A DNA stretch of 64,000 bases from Axinella damicornis (taxonomy: Eukaryota; Porifera; Demospongiae; Axinellida; Axinellidae), in the NCBI GenBank assembly GCA_963931865.1, contig OZ007516.1, positions 12,371,937 through 12,435,936 of the forward strand, given 5' to 3'. Shown here piece after piece: positions 20,401-31,104 of the stretch. Under the pieces are notes generated by a model. That model was not told the DNA's origin. It saw only the letters and a program-made list of their open reading frames with translations, and searched no databases. The position numbers were made by a program, and so were the translations under genes. How positions within the stretch are numbered: position 1 is the first letter of the stretch; each line of letters begins with the position of its first letter.

Positions 20401-23400
20401 AGTAGTGGTCCCTTCATCATGGGGCGGCAGTGGAATGCGAGCTTGAGGACTTTCTTCCAGTACTGATGAACTCTCACTCTCCAATCCATGAGACTCACTG
20501 CTCTCCACTGACACACTTTTATCTTCTCCATTCTCCTCTTCCTCCTCCTCGTCCTCCTCAGATTCTGAGAATGGAGCTTCAAATTCGTCATCAAAGTAGT
20601 CATCAGCGTATGCTTCCCAACTTGATCCAGTGCTACGAGGGACAGCAACAGGCTTTTGGATGACAAACTTCTGTGTGGTATCACGAGTACCAGCTCTTTC
20701 AACAGCATCCAGACCTGCAGTGCATGTGCAAGAGTGATGTTATGAAAGGTGAAAGTACTTCCTGAGAATTCCCCAAGAACATGGTAGCAATCCTAACCCT
20801 AAAACTTTGTCATCATTAATTTAGCTATACAAAGCATTATGACTTAACCACACCCACCAATTAACGAACTTGCAATCAAGTCTCCCGAGAAATGGCAACC
20901 TGCCATAGTGGACCATGAATGCTAGAGGCCCTTAGAGGCCCTACAAGGCAAGACGGCTACTTTCTAAGTCCATTTATGCCAAAAACGACGGAAATGGCCC
21001 TATATTGTACAAGTGCCAACCAAGACCTACCGCAGAGCCCAGACACGGCCATGCTGTTTGCACTCTTCGGGTGCACCCACCCACCTCCCCCTGTCCTGCC
21101 CTTTCTGCTCACGCAGAGCCTAAGTCCCCAAGGACAATGCCAGATGTGACATCATGAAGCTGAAAGTCTCACGTTGCAGATATGCAATGTTATGTATTAA
21201 AGGGCTAAGCTGGACACACATGCACCTTCTGCGAATTCCTCAACCTCTTGGTGGAGTTCCTGCACTCGTCTCAGGACCAGTTCTCTGGCCTGCAAGTGAA
21301 GTAACAGAGTTTTAGTGTATTTGTGTGTGTGTATGTATGTTGTGTGTGTATGTATGTATGTATGTGTGTATGTATGTTGCCTGAACAGTTGGACCAAGGC
21401 TAACCTTCAGTTCTTCGATTGCTGACTCCACAAAACACTGTTCCGAGATCTGTATGTATGTACAGGTACGTATACGCACAGACACTTAAGCACTGAGCAA
21501 CACACAAAGTAAAGATTAGCTAGCTTCGTTCCCAGACCTTCTCACTCCAGTGTTTGTCGCTTGCAGTACATACATGTACTTAGTCCTGCAAGCGACAAAT
21601 GCTGGGGTGACTCCATGAGAAAGCCTGGGAACGAGGCTAAGGATAAGCAACAGAGTGCAGTATACCTTCATCCCACCTCATTCCCCTAACATACACGCAC
21701 ATGTACCTCATCTTTCTCTAAGCTCTCAAGCTGTGCAGCAAGCTCCCTCCTCTCGGGCCCAGTTATTTCCTCCAGCGCTTGGGTGGACGTGGCAGCCAGC
21801 AGCTTCACAAAGTGATTGTGGGCTATGTCTAGAGGGACACAGTATGCACCAAACTCAGTTCACTCGGATCACTTTTGTATTATTGATTCATAGCAGATTG
21901 GACATTTCCGCCACTTCTTTCCACCCTATTGTGGGACAAAGAGATCTGTTGGTAAACAGGACTTTGAAGATTACTAGAATATAGGGCATGAGGGGATGTA
22001 TTCTGAGCTTACCAGTGAGAGGTAGTGCAGCACACATGACCAGCAGTACACATGGCCACAGCGAGATATCTTAGCTGAAGAATGAGAATGTCATGGTTAA
22101 TGATAGTTATGGTCGGTTATTCAAACTTGTAAACACTGTACTGTTGAAGGCAATTGGTACATGTTGTCAATTCACCTGCCCTGGGTGGGTAGAGGCATAT
22201 CGGACAGGAGGGAATTTGATGGCAGAACAGCCTCTGAAGAACAGATACAAGGAACAGAGGTCAACCCCCACATGTACCTATGACTACCAAAGACCTTTGT
22301 CCTGTAGTAGTAGTACATGTGTAACACAGGATACAGCAAAGCACCACACCCACACTATATACACACATACGTAGTGTAATCGTGACCACAGGCCTCCGCC
22401 CAGATTTTATCTCACAGTTCTCCACAGCTGCGAGAAAAAATCTGGGTGGAGGCCTGGGAACAAGGCTAGCGTAAATGCCTGAGTGCAACTGCACATACAC
22501 GTACAATTGCAACACAAATGGAATGGAACTTTTCCATGTCTCCTACTGTAGCTTGCGTGGCCTATGGGTCCTCATGACTCCTCAAGACACTGATGACAGT
22601 GTCAGAGAATAGACGACAGGTGCTCACCACTTGTTCGATCCTGTCCCAGTCCGCCAGCCGGTCAGGATCACCAGAGTGCATGCTGTAGTCACCTGATGCT
22701 GACACCACAAACTGACAGCTAGAGGAAGAGTAATGCAGTGGTAGCCTCATTCCCAGGCCACCCTGTCGGTGGCCTGGGAATGAGGCTATAGTACCTACAA
22801 TGCACAGGAGACAGTACAGTATTGTCTACTGCTGATTACCTAACCAACAGTCTGAGAGAGACGGAACTAAATGATCACAACTATACACAGGGATCTCTAG
22901 CCATAATTGTGACAACATGCAAGTTCCCTTGTTACAGTATTCTCTCGTATTCATTATGCATGTGCCCATGTTTGCTCAGAAGCATATGCTTAATTGGCTG
23001 AAGAAATCATGTGACTACTACATGCATGTTTCCCTTTTGTGTGTTTTGAGCTGTGATTACAGTTCTGGTGCTAGGAGGCAGACTAGGGACGGTCAGCTAG
23101 ATAAGGACAGACCAGTGCTTTGCCAAAGGTGCAAAGAGGTGTACACAGTACACTCACTTATATGCATGTGCACATGCAATTGTAGCGTGGCAAGTAGGGG
23201 TGGGGGTGGGGGGGAGCAAACATTCCCCCTAAATGAATGTGTACTAAGTAGCCAGGAAGGCCAATGGAGTTCTGCTCACTTTGCCTGCAGGAACTGTTCC
23301 TTATTGTAGGAGCGTACTCCCCTCCTCCTCTGCCTCCGGGGAGGCAGGGGCCCCCTTCCGGAGTGGCGCTCATGTGAGGCAACAGTGAAGTTGAGGAGGT

Positions 23401-23753
23401 GGTTGAGGGAGATAGGAGTGGACTTCTTCTTTGCATCTCCACTTCCTACATACTGCTGTTGACTTCCAACTCCTGAGGCCTCAGCCAAACGGCTGTGGCC
23501 CACTTCCAAACTGCTTTCCTTCTTTTCGTTCATGACTTGAGAAACAGGGGTCTTTGGTTGCTTGTACTTTTGAGCTGCGTTTGCCGACAAGTTGGTAGGC
23601 ACTGCCTCCACTCGCAATGCTACCAACTGTTGTTCGCTCCAATGAGTTAGATTCCCCCCATGCTGATACTCTAGCGATAAATATGGATGTGTTCCACTGC
23701 TCCAAGAGGGTTGATTGTCAGTCTCTCGTTGAGATGAAATTTTGGGAGATGAA
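17475..23753 (-). CDS. RNF10: RNF10, RING-finger E3 ubiquitin ligase
   Basis: RNF10 is a RING E3 ligase known to ubiquitinate 40S ribosomal proteins. Exons on the minus strand, 5' to 3', include 23753-23280 ([19 protein letters not shown]), 22718-22628 ([19 protein letters not shown]), 22233-22176 ([11 protein letters not shown]), 22074-22013 ([10 protein letters not shown]), 21925-21873 (WRKCPICYE), 21828-21707 (HFVKLLAAT), about 21452-21406 ([12 protein letters not shown]), about 21291-21226, an acidic exon at about 20700-20265, about 20175-20065, about 20035-19965 ([17 protein letters not shown]), about 19795-19705 ([12 protein letters not shown]), about 19617-19507 ([12 protein letters not shown]), a basic exon at about 19355-19268, about 19204-18960, about 18911-18854, 18231-18116 ([12 protein letters not shown]) and 17566-17475 ([12 protein letters not shown], stop). 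The RING is a complete C3HC4. The segment that normally follows the second CPIC is missing. The first exon and start codon were not resolved. Confidence 0.9.
17625..17995. mobile_element. 371-bp MITE, TAGCCTCGTTCCCAGG family
   Basis: The ends are TAGCCTTGTAACCAGG and CCTGGGTACAAGGCTA, flanked by 9-mers CATATTAGC and CATATTAAC (one mismatch). It sits in the last intron of RNF10. Confidence 0.8.
18274..18757. mobile_element. 484-bp MITE with CAGGGGCGGAT ends
   Basis: The terminal inverted repeats are CAGGGGCGGATCTAG and CTGTATCCGCCCCTG, flanked by CTAAG on both sides (18269-18273 and 18758-18762). Poly-G and poly-C runs lie just inside the ends. It is inserted in an RNF10 intron. A partial match (GTGGCGGATCCAGGGG) lies at about 16213. 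Confidence 0.75.
18778..18824. mobile_element. 47-bp hairpin MITE, TAGCCTCGTTCCCAGG family
   Basis: The arms TAGCCTCGTTCCCAGGC and GCCTGGGAACGAGGCTA are perfectly complementary around about 13 bases. The 9-mer TGTGTTTAT follows on the right and occurs 7 bp away on the left, so a clean duplication is not proven. Confidence 0.75.
20880..21210 (-). repeat. Interspersed repeat, copy 2 of 3 (inverted)
   Basis: Inverted match to 8817-9220: CACGGCCATGCTGTTTGCAC, TTCGGGTGCACCCACCCACC and TGACATCATGAAGCTGAAAG. It lies in an RNF10 intron and ends near AAAGGGCTAAG. Confidence 0.65.
21521..21639. mobile_element. 119-bp hairpin MITE, TAGCCTCGTTCCCAGG family
   Basis: The ends are TAGCTTCGTTCCCAGACCTT and AAGCCTGGGAACGAGGCTA, with long complementary arms (TTTGTCGCTTGCAG versus CTGCAAGCGACAAA). 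The flanks AAGATTAGC and AGGATAAGC match at 7 of 9 bases. Confidence 0.78.
22742..22788. mobile_element. 47-bp hairpin MITE, TAGCCTCGTTCCCAGG family
   Basis: TAGCCTCATTCCCAGGCCAC pairs with GTGGCCTGGGAATGAGGCTA around a 7-base loop, all 20 positions complementary. It lies just upstream of the RNF10 exon encoding DYSMHSGD. No flanking duplication was found. A degenerate relative lies at about 22390-22471. Confidence 0.78.
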
Positions 23754-24173
23754 CTGGGATTCAGTTAAGATATTTACTTGCAGTTGCAGCTAGTTAATAC
23801 GACGGAGTTGGTCTACTGTCCCAAGTAAATCCAAATTCCAAATTCTGTCACAAGTAAATTATCCACCAGGAGGGTAGTGGCGAGTTCGCAGGCGCTCGAG
23901 GTGTTTCTCCGGCTCCAGTGGGCACCAAGAACGTTTGAAGCGGTGCAGACACCACTCGGAGAGCAGCAAACGGGGAGCAAATTTCAGACCAAAACAAACC
24001 AATCCGACATTTTGCCGGATAGGCAGCCGCGCCGCGCCGCATAATAATGAGATTCAGGATTGTCACGTGAGACGTCTCAAGTCTGATTGGTTGATATCAA
24101 GCTGACGTAATCACTATTTAAAATTCTACCGCCATTTCAGATTATTTGTTTGTTGACTCTTTCAGACTTTAAT
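23754..24173. promoter_or_regulatory. Probable bidirectional promoter between RNF10 and PRR11-like gene
   Basis: The last resolved 5' exon of RNF10 (minus) and the start codon of the PRR11-like gene (plus) are about 420 bp apart and point away from each other. The interval includes a GC-rich patch (about 23990-24045, with GCCGCGCCGCGCCGC) and CACGTGA at about 24064. The first RNF10 exon probably lies in it. No TATA box is obvious. Shared regulation is inferred from geometry only. Confidence 0.45.
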
Positions 24174-26000
24174 ATGGCCGGTGTATTTGACGGGTTCGAC
24201 GAAGCAACCCCTCTTCGGGGATTGTTTTGCTCCCGACTGACCGCAGAGGAGTTCGAGGAGCTGGGAGCCACATTCACGGAGGAGGCACTTGCCCAGTTGA
24301 TGGAACACCTCGACAGGAATCCAGAGGCATATGGCCGGGTGCTAAGGAAGAAAAAGAGGCAACAAGCTGAGGAGGCTGGCCTTCTCTCTTTTATGAAGGT
24401 AGCTTCAAATTTTCTGGAATAAGATCACCGAAGTCCTCATCTCAAATCTCATGACTATTTACATGTACCAGTAGTGGTTTTCCAGCTACATGTAGCTGCA
24501 AGGATTTAATACATAACTGAGTTTGTGTGCCAACATTGAGTTTGGTGTTAATCCTAACATCACAGGCCAGCCTATTTTTTTCCAAGTAGGGGGCGCGGCC
24601 CCTCTGTGGAAACAGAGGCTGGCTTGCGAGACTGTTAATCCATCCATTCCCTGGACGACTCAAATAGTAACCCTTTTGTCATACTGCAAATTTGGAGGTG
24701 TTAGTCGCTTGGAAACATTAATGATGGTGTTGAGAGTAAAGGCATTTTCCACATGTGAATACACCCACGTAGTGAATAGGTTATCCTGTTTTCTTCTATA
24801 GACAAGACTTTGGTCTTTGTGGGCTGGAGAGGATGCTGGCTACACTGTCTCTGACAGTGAGTGCCAGGAAAAGGTCGAAAGACTAAAAGAAGAAATGACA
24901 AAAGTGTTCAACTATTCCCAGGGCCAAGGTACATAGCTACCTCAGTAGTATCATCACTTCCTCATCAAACCCAAGTTGTGCCTGTGTTCGAGGCTACCTC
25001 GTACATGATATTTTAACTTCATTTCCTGCAGAAAGCAAAGGTTGTCGATTTTCAAAGCGCCTAGTCGAAAAACGACTGCGAACTCTCCAGCAGGAAAATG
25101 TGCCTCCTCCACCCCCACCTCCCTCTCTTCCTCCGCCCAGGCTGGTCTCCACCCTCACAGTGAGTGTGCAGTCTTCACTGTAGTGTCTGTTTCTACTTTC
25201 AGTACAGGAAGCTGCACATATTAGAGAAGTTCCTTTCCCCCAAATTATACAGAGACGGCCCCGGCCCCTTTCTGAGAGACGACCTGAATTTAATAGGCCC
25301 TTACTGCGACAAGCAAATGCGAAGTATGTAAAACTGTCATGTTATTATGTATCTGTACCAAGGGCTTATTGACAGCAAGATATCATTTCTGAGCAATAAT
25401 GCAAGTCAATCCCTATACTATACAGCTGAACTGGCTTGCTGCATAAAAGTTATATTCTTCTTCCCTTTGTTTTTATGTGCATGTAGTTCTGTGGATTTGG
25501 ATTCCTATGAGAGAATGATGGGTCAGTTACAAGGTTCATTGGGTCGCAAGAGACTGCGAACAATAGCAGTAAAGTACGTATGTTTACAACACGATAGTGT
25601 AGCACTCAGTGAGCTAGTGCCGGGCCAACTTGAATTTCAATACTGGCTTTGCTGGTAGCTTCACACTCTGGATCTTAATTTATGCAGTACATAAGCAAGA
25701 ATATGAGATTGTAGGTACTAGGTTAGTCCTGTATACCATGACCAAATTTCCAAAATTGGGCTGTAAGATCTTTGGTGGCCTAGCAAGTGGTCAAGCTTGT
25801 AATTATGTTGCTTCCTACTTACCATCAGGTCACCTGGTGGTACCCCACTCTGTGGTTGGCCGAGGCGTCATCGTCAACCAGAGATGATGCCGTATTTCAA
25901 CACCAAACTCCTTGACAAATTTCAGAATGTAAAATCACCTAGCCCACTTGCTAGCCCAGGGACATTTGACAGTCCCACTGTATTCAATTCTCTTTTGTAG
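24174..26000 (+). CDS. PRR11-like proline-rich protein, complete six-exon gene
   Basis: Six exons join in one frame: 24174-24398 (starts MAGVFDGFDEATPLRG), about 24802-24926 (TRLWSLWAGEDAGY), about 25032-25160 (a [14 protein letters not shown] stretch), about 25207-25322, about 25488-25569 (LDSYERMMGQLQGSLGRKRL) and about 25830-26000, ending at TAG. Introns have GT/AG ends and are 50-400 bp. The C-terminal exon carries SPGGTPL and later KFQNVKSPSPLASPGTF; vertebrate PRR11, a cell-cycle protein, has an RSPGGTPL motif and a KFQ...RSPTPT ending in the same relative places, plus a proline tract. That ordered similarity is the basis for the name, from memory of the family, so it is tentative. The N-terminal acidic/helical region (residues 20-75) is not recognised. 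Confidence 0.6.
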
Positions 26001-26306
26001 TTTGTTGGTTAACTCATATCCTTCCTTGAGTCCCTGCAGGGTCTAGGTGGAAATAACTTTATCAGTGACATTTGACATTGGTTTCCGGTTTTGGTGCATG
26101 TGTATATACGTATTCGGTGCAACAGTGTTGACATCCCGTTTGGCTACATGTATTTCCTTATATGGACATGACAACTTCAAGGCGGAAATAGCTCGGTTGA
26201 AAAAGTAATCTGTTTGCGGTCAAACTTCCTTCCGGGAACTTTATTATTACGTCATGTGATTATTAATCGGGGGCGCGCTGAGGGATTCCTTCACTATGTA
26301 GTATAG
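26001..26306. other. Probable 3' region of PRR11-like gene; no further gene
   Basis: No coding signal. It probably contains the 3'UTR; no clear AATAAA was identified. Confidence 0.35.
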
Positions 26307-26421
26307 TAGTCTCGTTCCCAGACCCAAACAACCCCAGCGAAGATCGCTTGCAGTATCTCCTTCCCCGCGAGATACTGCAAGCGATCTTCGCTGGGGTTGT
26401 TTGGGTCTGGGAACGAGACTA
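26307..26421. mobile_element. 115-bp near-perfect hairpin MITE with 9-bp TSD
   Basis: Ends TAGTCTCGTTCCCAGACCC and GGGTCTGGGAACGAGACTA. The arms of about 53 bp are essentially perfectly complementary (CCCCAGCGAAGATCGCTTGC pairs with its complement). Identical 9-mers GTAGTATAG flank it at 26298-26306 and 26422-26430. Confidence 0.9.
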
Positions 26422-26918
26422 GTAGTATAGTACTAGAGATTTGGAATGAGGCTAGGTCGGTAAGTGGAGCCAGTTGACAGCAGTCTAGCCTATGGTGTGT
26501 TCCAAGAAGTCACCGGGATCGTAGGGCACAGCAGCCTGATCGCATGTGGTGGGTGCAATCAGCTAAGGCAAATCTGTTTAGACCTTGAGGTGATGTTTAG
26601 GTTAGACTAAACACAAGAAGCTTTTAGCATGGCATGGGATCTGATTGAACTATTTACCTTTATAGGTCCTTCATGTACCTTCGCGTGTCTGTCCAGACTA
26701 GTGATCTGATTACTCAACTGTTTTATTAGCTAACCATGCATGGAAGAACACTTGCTCTGCAACGTGTGAAGTCCAGCTGCACCTGTAATCATCCAGCTCC
26801 TGGTGTGGTCATGAGAAGGGGACTGCATCCACCGGGCACTGACAGCTGCTGTGTTTGTTCTCCATGCAGTGCCACATGATGTTGCTCTTCTGAAGCTTGT
26901 ACACACACAGGAGGCACG

Positions 26919-26996
26919 ATGCTAGTCAAAGAGTACCACATTCCACTGCCACTGACAGTAGAGGAATACCGCATTGCTCAGCTCTACATGATCCAG
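26919..26996 (+). CDS. PITPNM/RdgB-type phosphatidylinositol transfer protein, first exon only
   Basis: An ATG opens 26 codons, ending at a CAG|GTAC donor. The peptide (KEYHIPLPLTVEEYRIAQLY) is the highly conserved N-terminus of class II phosphatidylinositol transfer proteins (RdgB/PITPNM), which carry PI and PA between membranes. No later PITP exon (lipid-pocket or C-terminal domains) is found before the next gene fragment. The gene is either cut off here or has a first intron longer than anything else in the window. Identity of this exon is strong; function of the locus is unknown. Confidence 0.7.
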
Positions 26997-27427
26997 GTAC
27001 AGCTATCAGCAGCCTGCCCCAATCCTAGGCCGGCCGCTGAGAAGAGAAACATGTTTGAATATTGCATGGTACATGTATATTGAATCACTGGAGTAGCCTC
27101 ATTCCCAGTCCCACGCCAAGCTTTTCGTCGCTTGCAGTACAGCTATCAGCAGCCTGCCTCAATCCTAGGCTGGCTGCTGAGAAGGGAGAATAGTTGTGTT
27201 GGAATGAATATTGCACGGCGGAGTCACCACCGGAGTTCTTCTAATAAATATTCTGATTGGTTTACTCAGTGGCGTGGATGTGATTAAGCCTAGCCTCATT
27301 CCCAGGCCGGAGAAAGACATGGACCGTAGGGGTGTGGCCTGTGAATGGGCAACACAAACTGTCATAGTATGTAATTCTGTTGTGGCTCTATGAGGGAGGG
27401 GAGGGGGGAGGCATGAACTACATGCAG

Positions 27428-27592
27428 GTTGCAGTGGTGGAGGACTTGCCAGGGAATAAGATACGTTTTACTGTTGGCTATACATTGGGCTGCTATATCC
27501 TCTCCCGCATGATGGAAATGCAAGGCCTAATGGTAGGAACATTGGTAGAGGAGATAGCCAGCATGAAGAATATGACAATTTTTTATGCCTGA
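27428..27592 (+). CDS. Possible terminal exon, unrecognised protein
   Basis: After a CAG acceptor, an open frame of 54 codons (VAVVEDLPGNKIRFTVGYTL and a helix-rich end MEMQGLMVGTLVEEIASMKN) runs to TGA. Composition looks protein-like, but I do not recognise the family and cannot link it to the PITPNM exon. Confidence 0.3.
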   Translation, partial: VAVVEDLPGNKIRFTVGYTLGCYILSRMMEMQGLMVGTLVEEIASMKNMTIFYA

Positions 27593-27734
27593 TGGACAGT
27601 CCTCCACGACATAGGGTAAAGTATTTTTTCCATGCTTTTTGGGAGGAGACCAACGCTTGCATGCACCTATTGAACTCTATGCATGGTTTTGTGTGGTGCC
27701 AATGTACTGTGTACTATTGCACCTATTGAACTCC

Positions 27735-27870
27735 TGTAGTAAACTCTAGTAATCCCCAGTAATCTCCAATACTCTTGTTTACTCCTCTAGTAAACTCTGG
27801 TAATCCCCAGTAATCTCCATACTCTTGTTTACTCCTCTAGTAAACTCTGGTAATCCCCAGAAATCTAAAC
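27735..27870. repeat. About 50-bp tandem repeat (CTCCTCTAGTAAACTCTGGTAATCC)
   Basis: Units containing AGTAAACTC, GGTAATCCCCAGTAATCTCC and ACTCTTGTTTACTCCTC recur three times with small differences. Confidence 0.8.
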
Positions 27871-28049
27871 TCTACTCCTCCAGTGATCCCCAGGTGGCAT
27901 GGAAGTGCATCACCAATAGAGGCACATACCTGTAGTCCACATCTCTTCTGCATCTCCAACTGCATTCTTTGTGTGTGTAGGAGAGAATGGGGTGAGAGGA
28001 AGTGCTCGGAGGAGAGAGGGGGGGAAGGTGGAGGCATTGCCGATGCTAG

Positions 28050-28104
28050 TTCATAATCACGGCACACAAGGCTGACCTACAGCCTTGTGTGCCGTGATTA
28101 TGAA
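28050..28104. repeat. Perfect 24-bp-arm palindrome
   Basis: The left arm starting TTCATAATCACGGCACACAA (28050-28073) is exactly complementary to the right arm (28081-28104), with a 7-base spacer. The ends differ from the TAGCCTCG hairpins. No flanking duplication was found. Confidence 0.9.
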
Positions 28105-28379
28105 TCTTGATCCTGTCATACTTACCTGAAGCAGAGTACACATCGAGTTTGTGAACTCAATGCTCATGATACTATCCACAGGTATAGTGCATGTCATCAT
28201 TAGGCTCCCATATCCATCATCTTGTGTGTGCGGTATATTGGAAATTTGTATCATAAGGCTGTTCTGCCAGCTCACTCCCAGCTCTGGTGCTTGTGTTTAT
28301 TGAATGGTGCTGAGACTGCTTGTTGAAGTGCCGCTAGAGCCCCCAAAACAAAACAATTTCTACATCTGTGCATTTTGCC

Positions 28380-29367
28380 CTAGTACTGCTAGCGACAAAC
28401 GCTGGGGTCAGAAGGCCTGGAAACGAGGCTAATGCAAAGTCACTTCCAGCTGTGGAGCTTGTGTTTAGTTTTCTGAGAGACTGTGTGTTGGAGTGTTGCT
28501 AAAGCCCTGCAACAATTTCAACGTCAATTTTGCCATACAAAATACATGTAGCTGCAAGTATACAGCAGTAGCACTCCAACTAGCCAGGCCTGAAATATCA
28601 ATATTCCTGGAGTATGTCAATATGATGTATTGAAAATCAATACAACATGTTGTATTGACAACCAATCGTTTTACCAACTGATGACGGCTTCTGCTCTCCA
28701 TGGTGACCCATAAGCTCATATGAGGAGGTTTGATATTTAACATGAATGCTTGACGCACACTTTTCTGCTTTAAGCAGTTTCTTGTGGTTAGCAAAGAGAT
28801 AGGCAGAGCTGACATCCCACCAATAAAATCAATAGTTTTGAATATCAGTTTCCTGTCGTGCCAGTTTTACTTGGTACACAAGCCCACTAGGTACGAGCTG
28901 CACTATCTGGTGTTAATTCTGTATACATTCACATATCATTTGTTTGTTTTAGATTTTGCAGAAAATTTCCCCTGTTATGTTAGAACTGAACTAACCTAGG
29001 ATGTGTGTATGCAGACGGTGGAACTGCAGTGTACAAGCTGTTGGGTGCTGTTATCGCTGTAGCGACCAACCCCGTAACCAGTCTCCTTGATTAGACCAGT
29101 GCCTCAGACAAAATTTTAAGATTCATACAAACCTCTGAATTGAGGAAACAGTCTGACGAGTCTGAAGGGTTGTATTACTGGAATCCTCCTTCCTGTTTTG
29201 TCTCTGACATAAACGCTACCATGTTTACCGCAATCGTCTTTACGTTGCACAATTGCCACGTGCAGCACGAAGAGACAAACAAGCAAGCAGAAAAAAACGT
29301 AGTAGGATACACAGAACATCCACAGCTGTTTTGCCACTGCACACACACACACACGTATACCGGTAAG
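28380..29367. other. No gene recognised; isolated MITE end at about 28388-28432
   Basis: A right half of the TAGCCTCG family (GCGACAAACGCTGGGGTCAG, then GGCCTGGAAACGAGGCTA) lies at about 28388-28432 without its left end. The remainder to 29367 shows only short unsupported open frames. Confidence 0.45.
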
Positions 29368-29513
29368 TAGCCTCGTTCCCAGGCCGTCTGCCAGTCGCGT
29401 GCGCATCGCATACGTGACCTTTGAACCCTTGTCAGATAGCTATATATCTGACAAGGGTTCAAAGGTCATGTATGTGATGCGCGCGACTGACAGACGGCCT
29501 GGGAACGAGGCTA
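29368..29513. mobile_element. 146-bp hairpin MITE with perfect 9-bp TSD
   Basis: Ends TAGCCTCGTTCCCAGGCC and GGCCTGGGAACGAGGCTA with long complementary arms (GTCTGCCAGTCGCG, TTTGAACCCTTGTCAGATA). Identical 9-mers ACCGGTAAG flank it at 29359-29367 and 29514-29522. Confidence 0.9.
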
Positions 29514-29561
29514 ACCGGTAAGTGCACACATGCACACATCTCATGCCCACATACTGTACCC

Positions 29562-29690
29562 CTAGCCTTGTTCCCAGGCCATAGGAGAAGCGGCCTTGCA
29601 ACTTATGCGAGTTCAAGCTGTTACTTCCGCTGCCATAATGTTTGCAGTACCAATCAAATTTCAGGACGTTGTCACATGACAATAGTAAAA
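29562..29690 (+). repeat. TAGCCTTGTTCCCAGG element fragment, related to 63213-63320
   Basis: TAGCCTTGTTCCCAGGCCATAGGAGAA, then CAACTTATGCGAGTTCAA and GCAGTACCAATCA, recur with changes at 63213-63320. Only one end is present in each case. Confidence 0.6.
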
Positions 29691-29869
29691 ACCCATTGCA
29701 TCATGCATTGAGACATGATTGCAGTCACACCCCTTCATCACAATAGTTGATCGCTCAATCACGCTGGTGTAGGCACTCTGCACAATGATTTTCTTTGTTT
29801 GACTTGTGCTTGACCTCCGGGATTCTTTGCCGCCCCACTTTTTACTACCTTCCTTACCCCTCTGACTGT

Positions 29870-30060
29870 CACTGGAAATTTGGTCCTCAAGAAAATGGTC
29901 CACTGAAAACCTTGGTCCGGGCTGAGCAACATTCCAGGAATTTTGGTCCTACCCTGAAAATTTTGGTCCCCCTATAAAGTGGTCCTAGGACCAAAATTTT
30001 GGTCCAGGTGGACCAGGAATTTTACCCTGAAAATGTTGTTCCCCCTCTAGAAAATTGTTC
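29870..30060. repeat. TTTTGGTCC / CCTGAAAATTTTGGTCC short repeats
   Basis: The motifs TTGGTCC, ACCCTGAAAAT and its complement ACCAAAATTTT recur about every 15-30 bases. This is a degenerate local repeat with no coding sense. Confidence 0.6.
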
Positions 30061-30714
30061 CATGGCATGTACACTGGTACCGTTACTAAATCCCTTAACT
30101 AGGAATATGTATCCGCATAATTGCCTCACGCGCACGCCGCGGCCGCATGCGCAGCCTGGCCACGTGCTTACGAATTACGAGTATGATAGATCTCTAATAG
30201 CTAAGTGTGAATTTGCGAGTGTGGAGCTGAGATAAACATATCGATTACGCTCACTGTTCGACTCCACATGTAGCTGCTCTAGCTCTGCAAGCCGTGAAGA
30301 CCCCGCTCGCTTGTACCATAGCCTCTGGCTACGCGAGACTATTATGGAGTTGCGGTATAAACAGATGTCGACTGTTTGACTCCATATGTAGCTGCTCCAG
30401 CTCTGCAAGCCCTGGAGCACCGCACGCTCGTCCACTGATCTGTTTCTCAAGGTTGTAGTTCTCGCACCGTCGAGCCCTCGCAGCAAATAAAACTGAAATT
30501 GGCCGGCAGGAAACCCGCAACATTCCTATCAACATTCCTGAGCGTGACATATTCCGGTACGTACGTACCACGTACGCACGTACGTACATACGTATATACT
30601 GAGAAATAGATCCCCCATTCAAAGCCTCGCGCTAATGCGCTCGGAAATTACCAGAAACAGTCGATGAAGATGTAAAGCTATCAGTCACAGCATAACACAA
30701 AAACCATCATAATG

Positions 30715-31094
30715 TAGCCTCGTTCCCAGGCCATCCCCCAGCTTTTCGTCGCTTGCAGTACTGGTACATTTCCTCATGTGAGTGACGTCAAGGGTAGAAA
30801 GGGATAGAAAGACCGGAAGTTGAACGTGGGCGTATGTGGTCTCAGAACGGCAAGAAGAGCGAAGGTACCAAGTAAGATACCACACGTATCTAGCTAGCGG
30901 GGGGCGACTGTCATACTCACCGAGCGTTGAACGTGTAGATGGTTGAATAACACGCAAAACATTGCGTCCTCGTTCTGAAAATTATGCCATTTTTTCGATT
31001 ACGTCATGCTCACGTGAGGAAATGTACCAGGCCCTCCCCGCTTTACCGTACTGCAAGCAACGAAAAGCTGGGCGTGGGACTGGGAACGATGCTA
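30715..31094. mobile_element. 380-bp MITE, TAGCCTCGTTCCCAGG family
   Basis: Ends TAGCCTCGTTCCCAGGCC and ACTGGGAACGATGCTA, flanked by ATCATAATG and ATCATAATT. Interior blocks CTTTTCGTCGCTTGCAGTAC, ACGTCAAGGGTAGAAAG, TCATACTCACCGAGCGTTGA and GAGGAAATGTACCAGGCCCT are shared with 63527-63925. About 94 bp of the ends pair with each other. Confidence 0.85.
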
Positions 31095-31104
31095 ATCATA
31101 ATTA

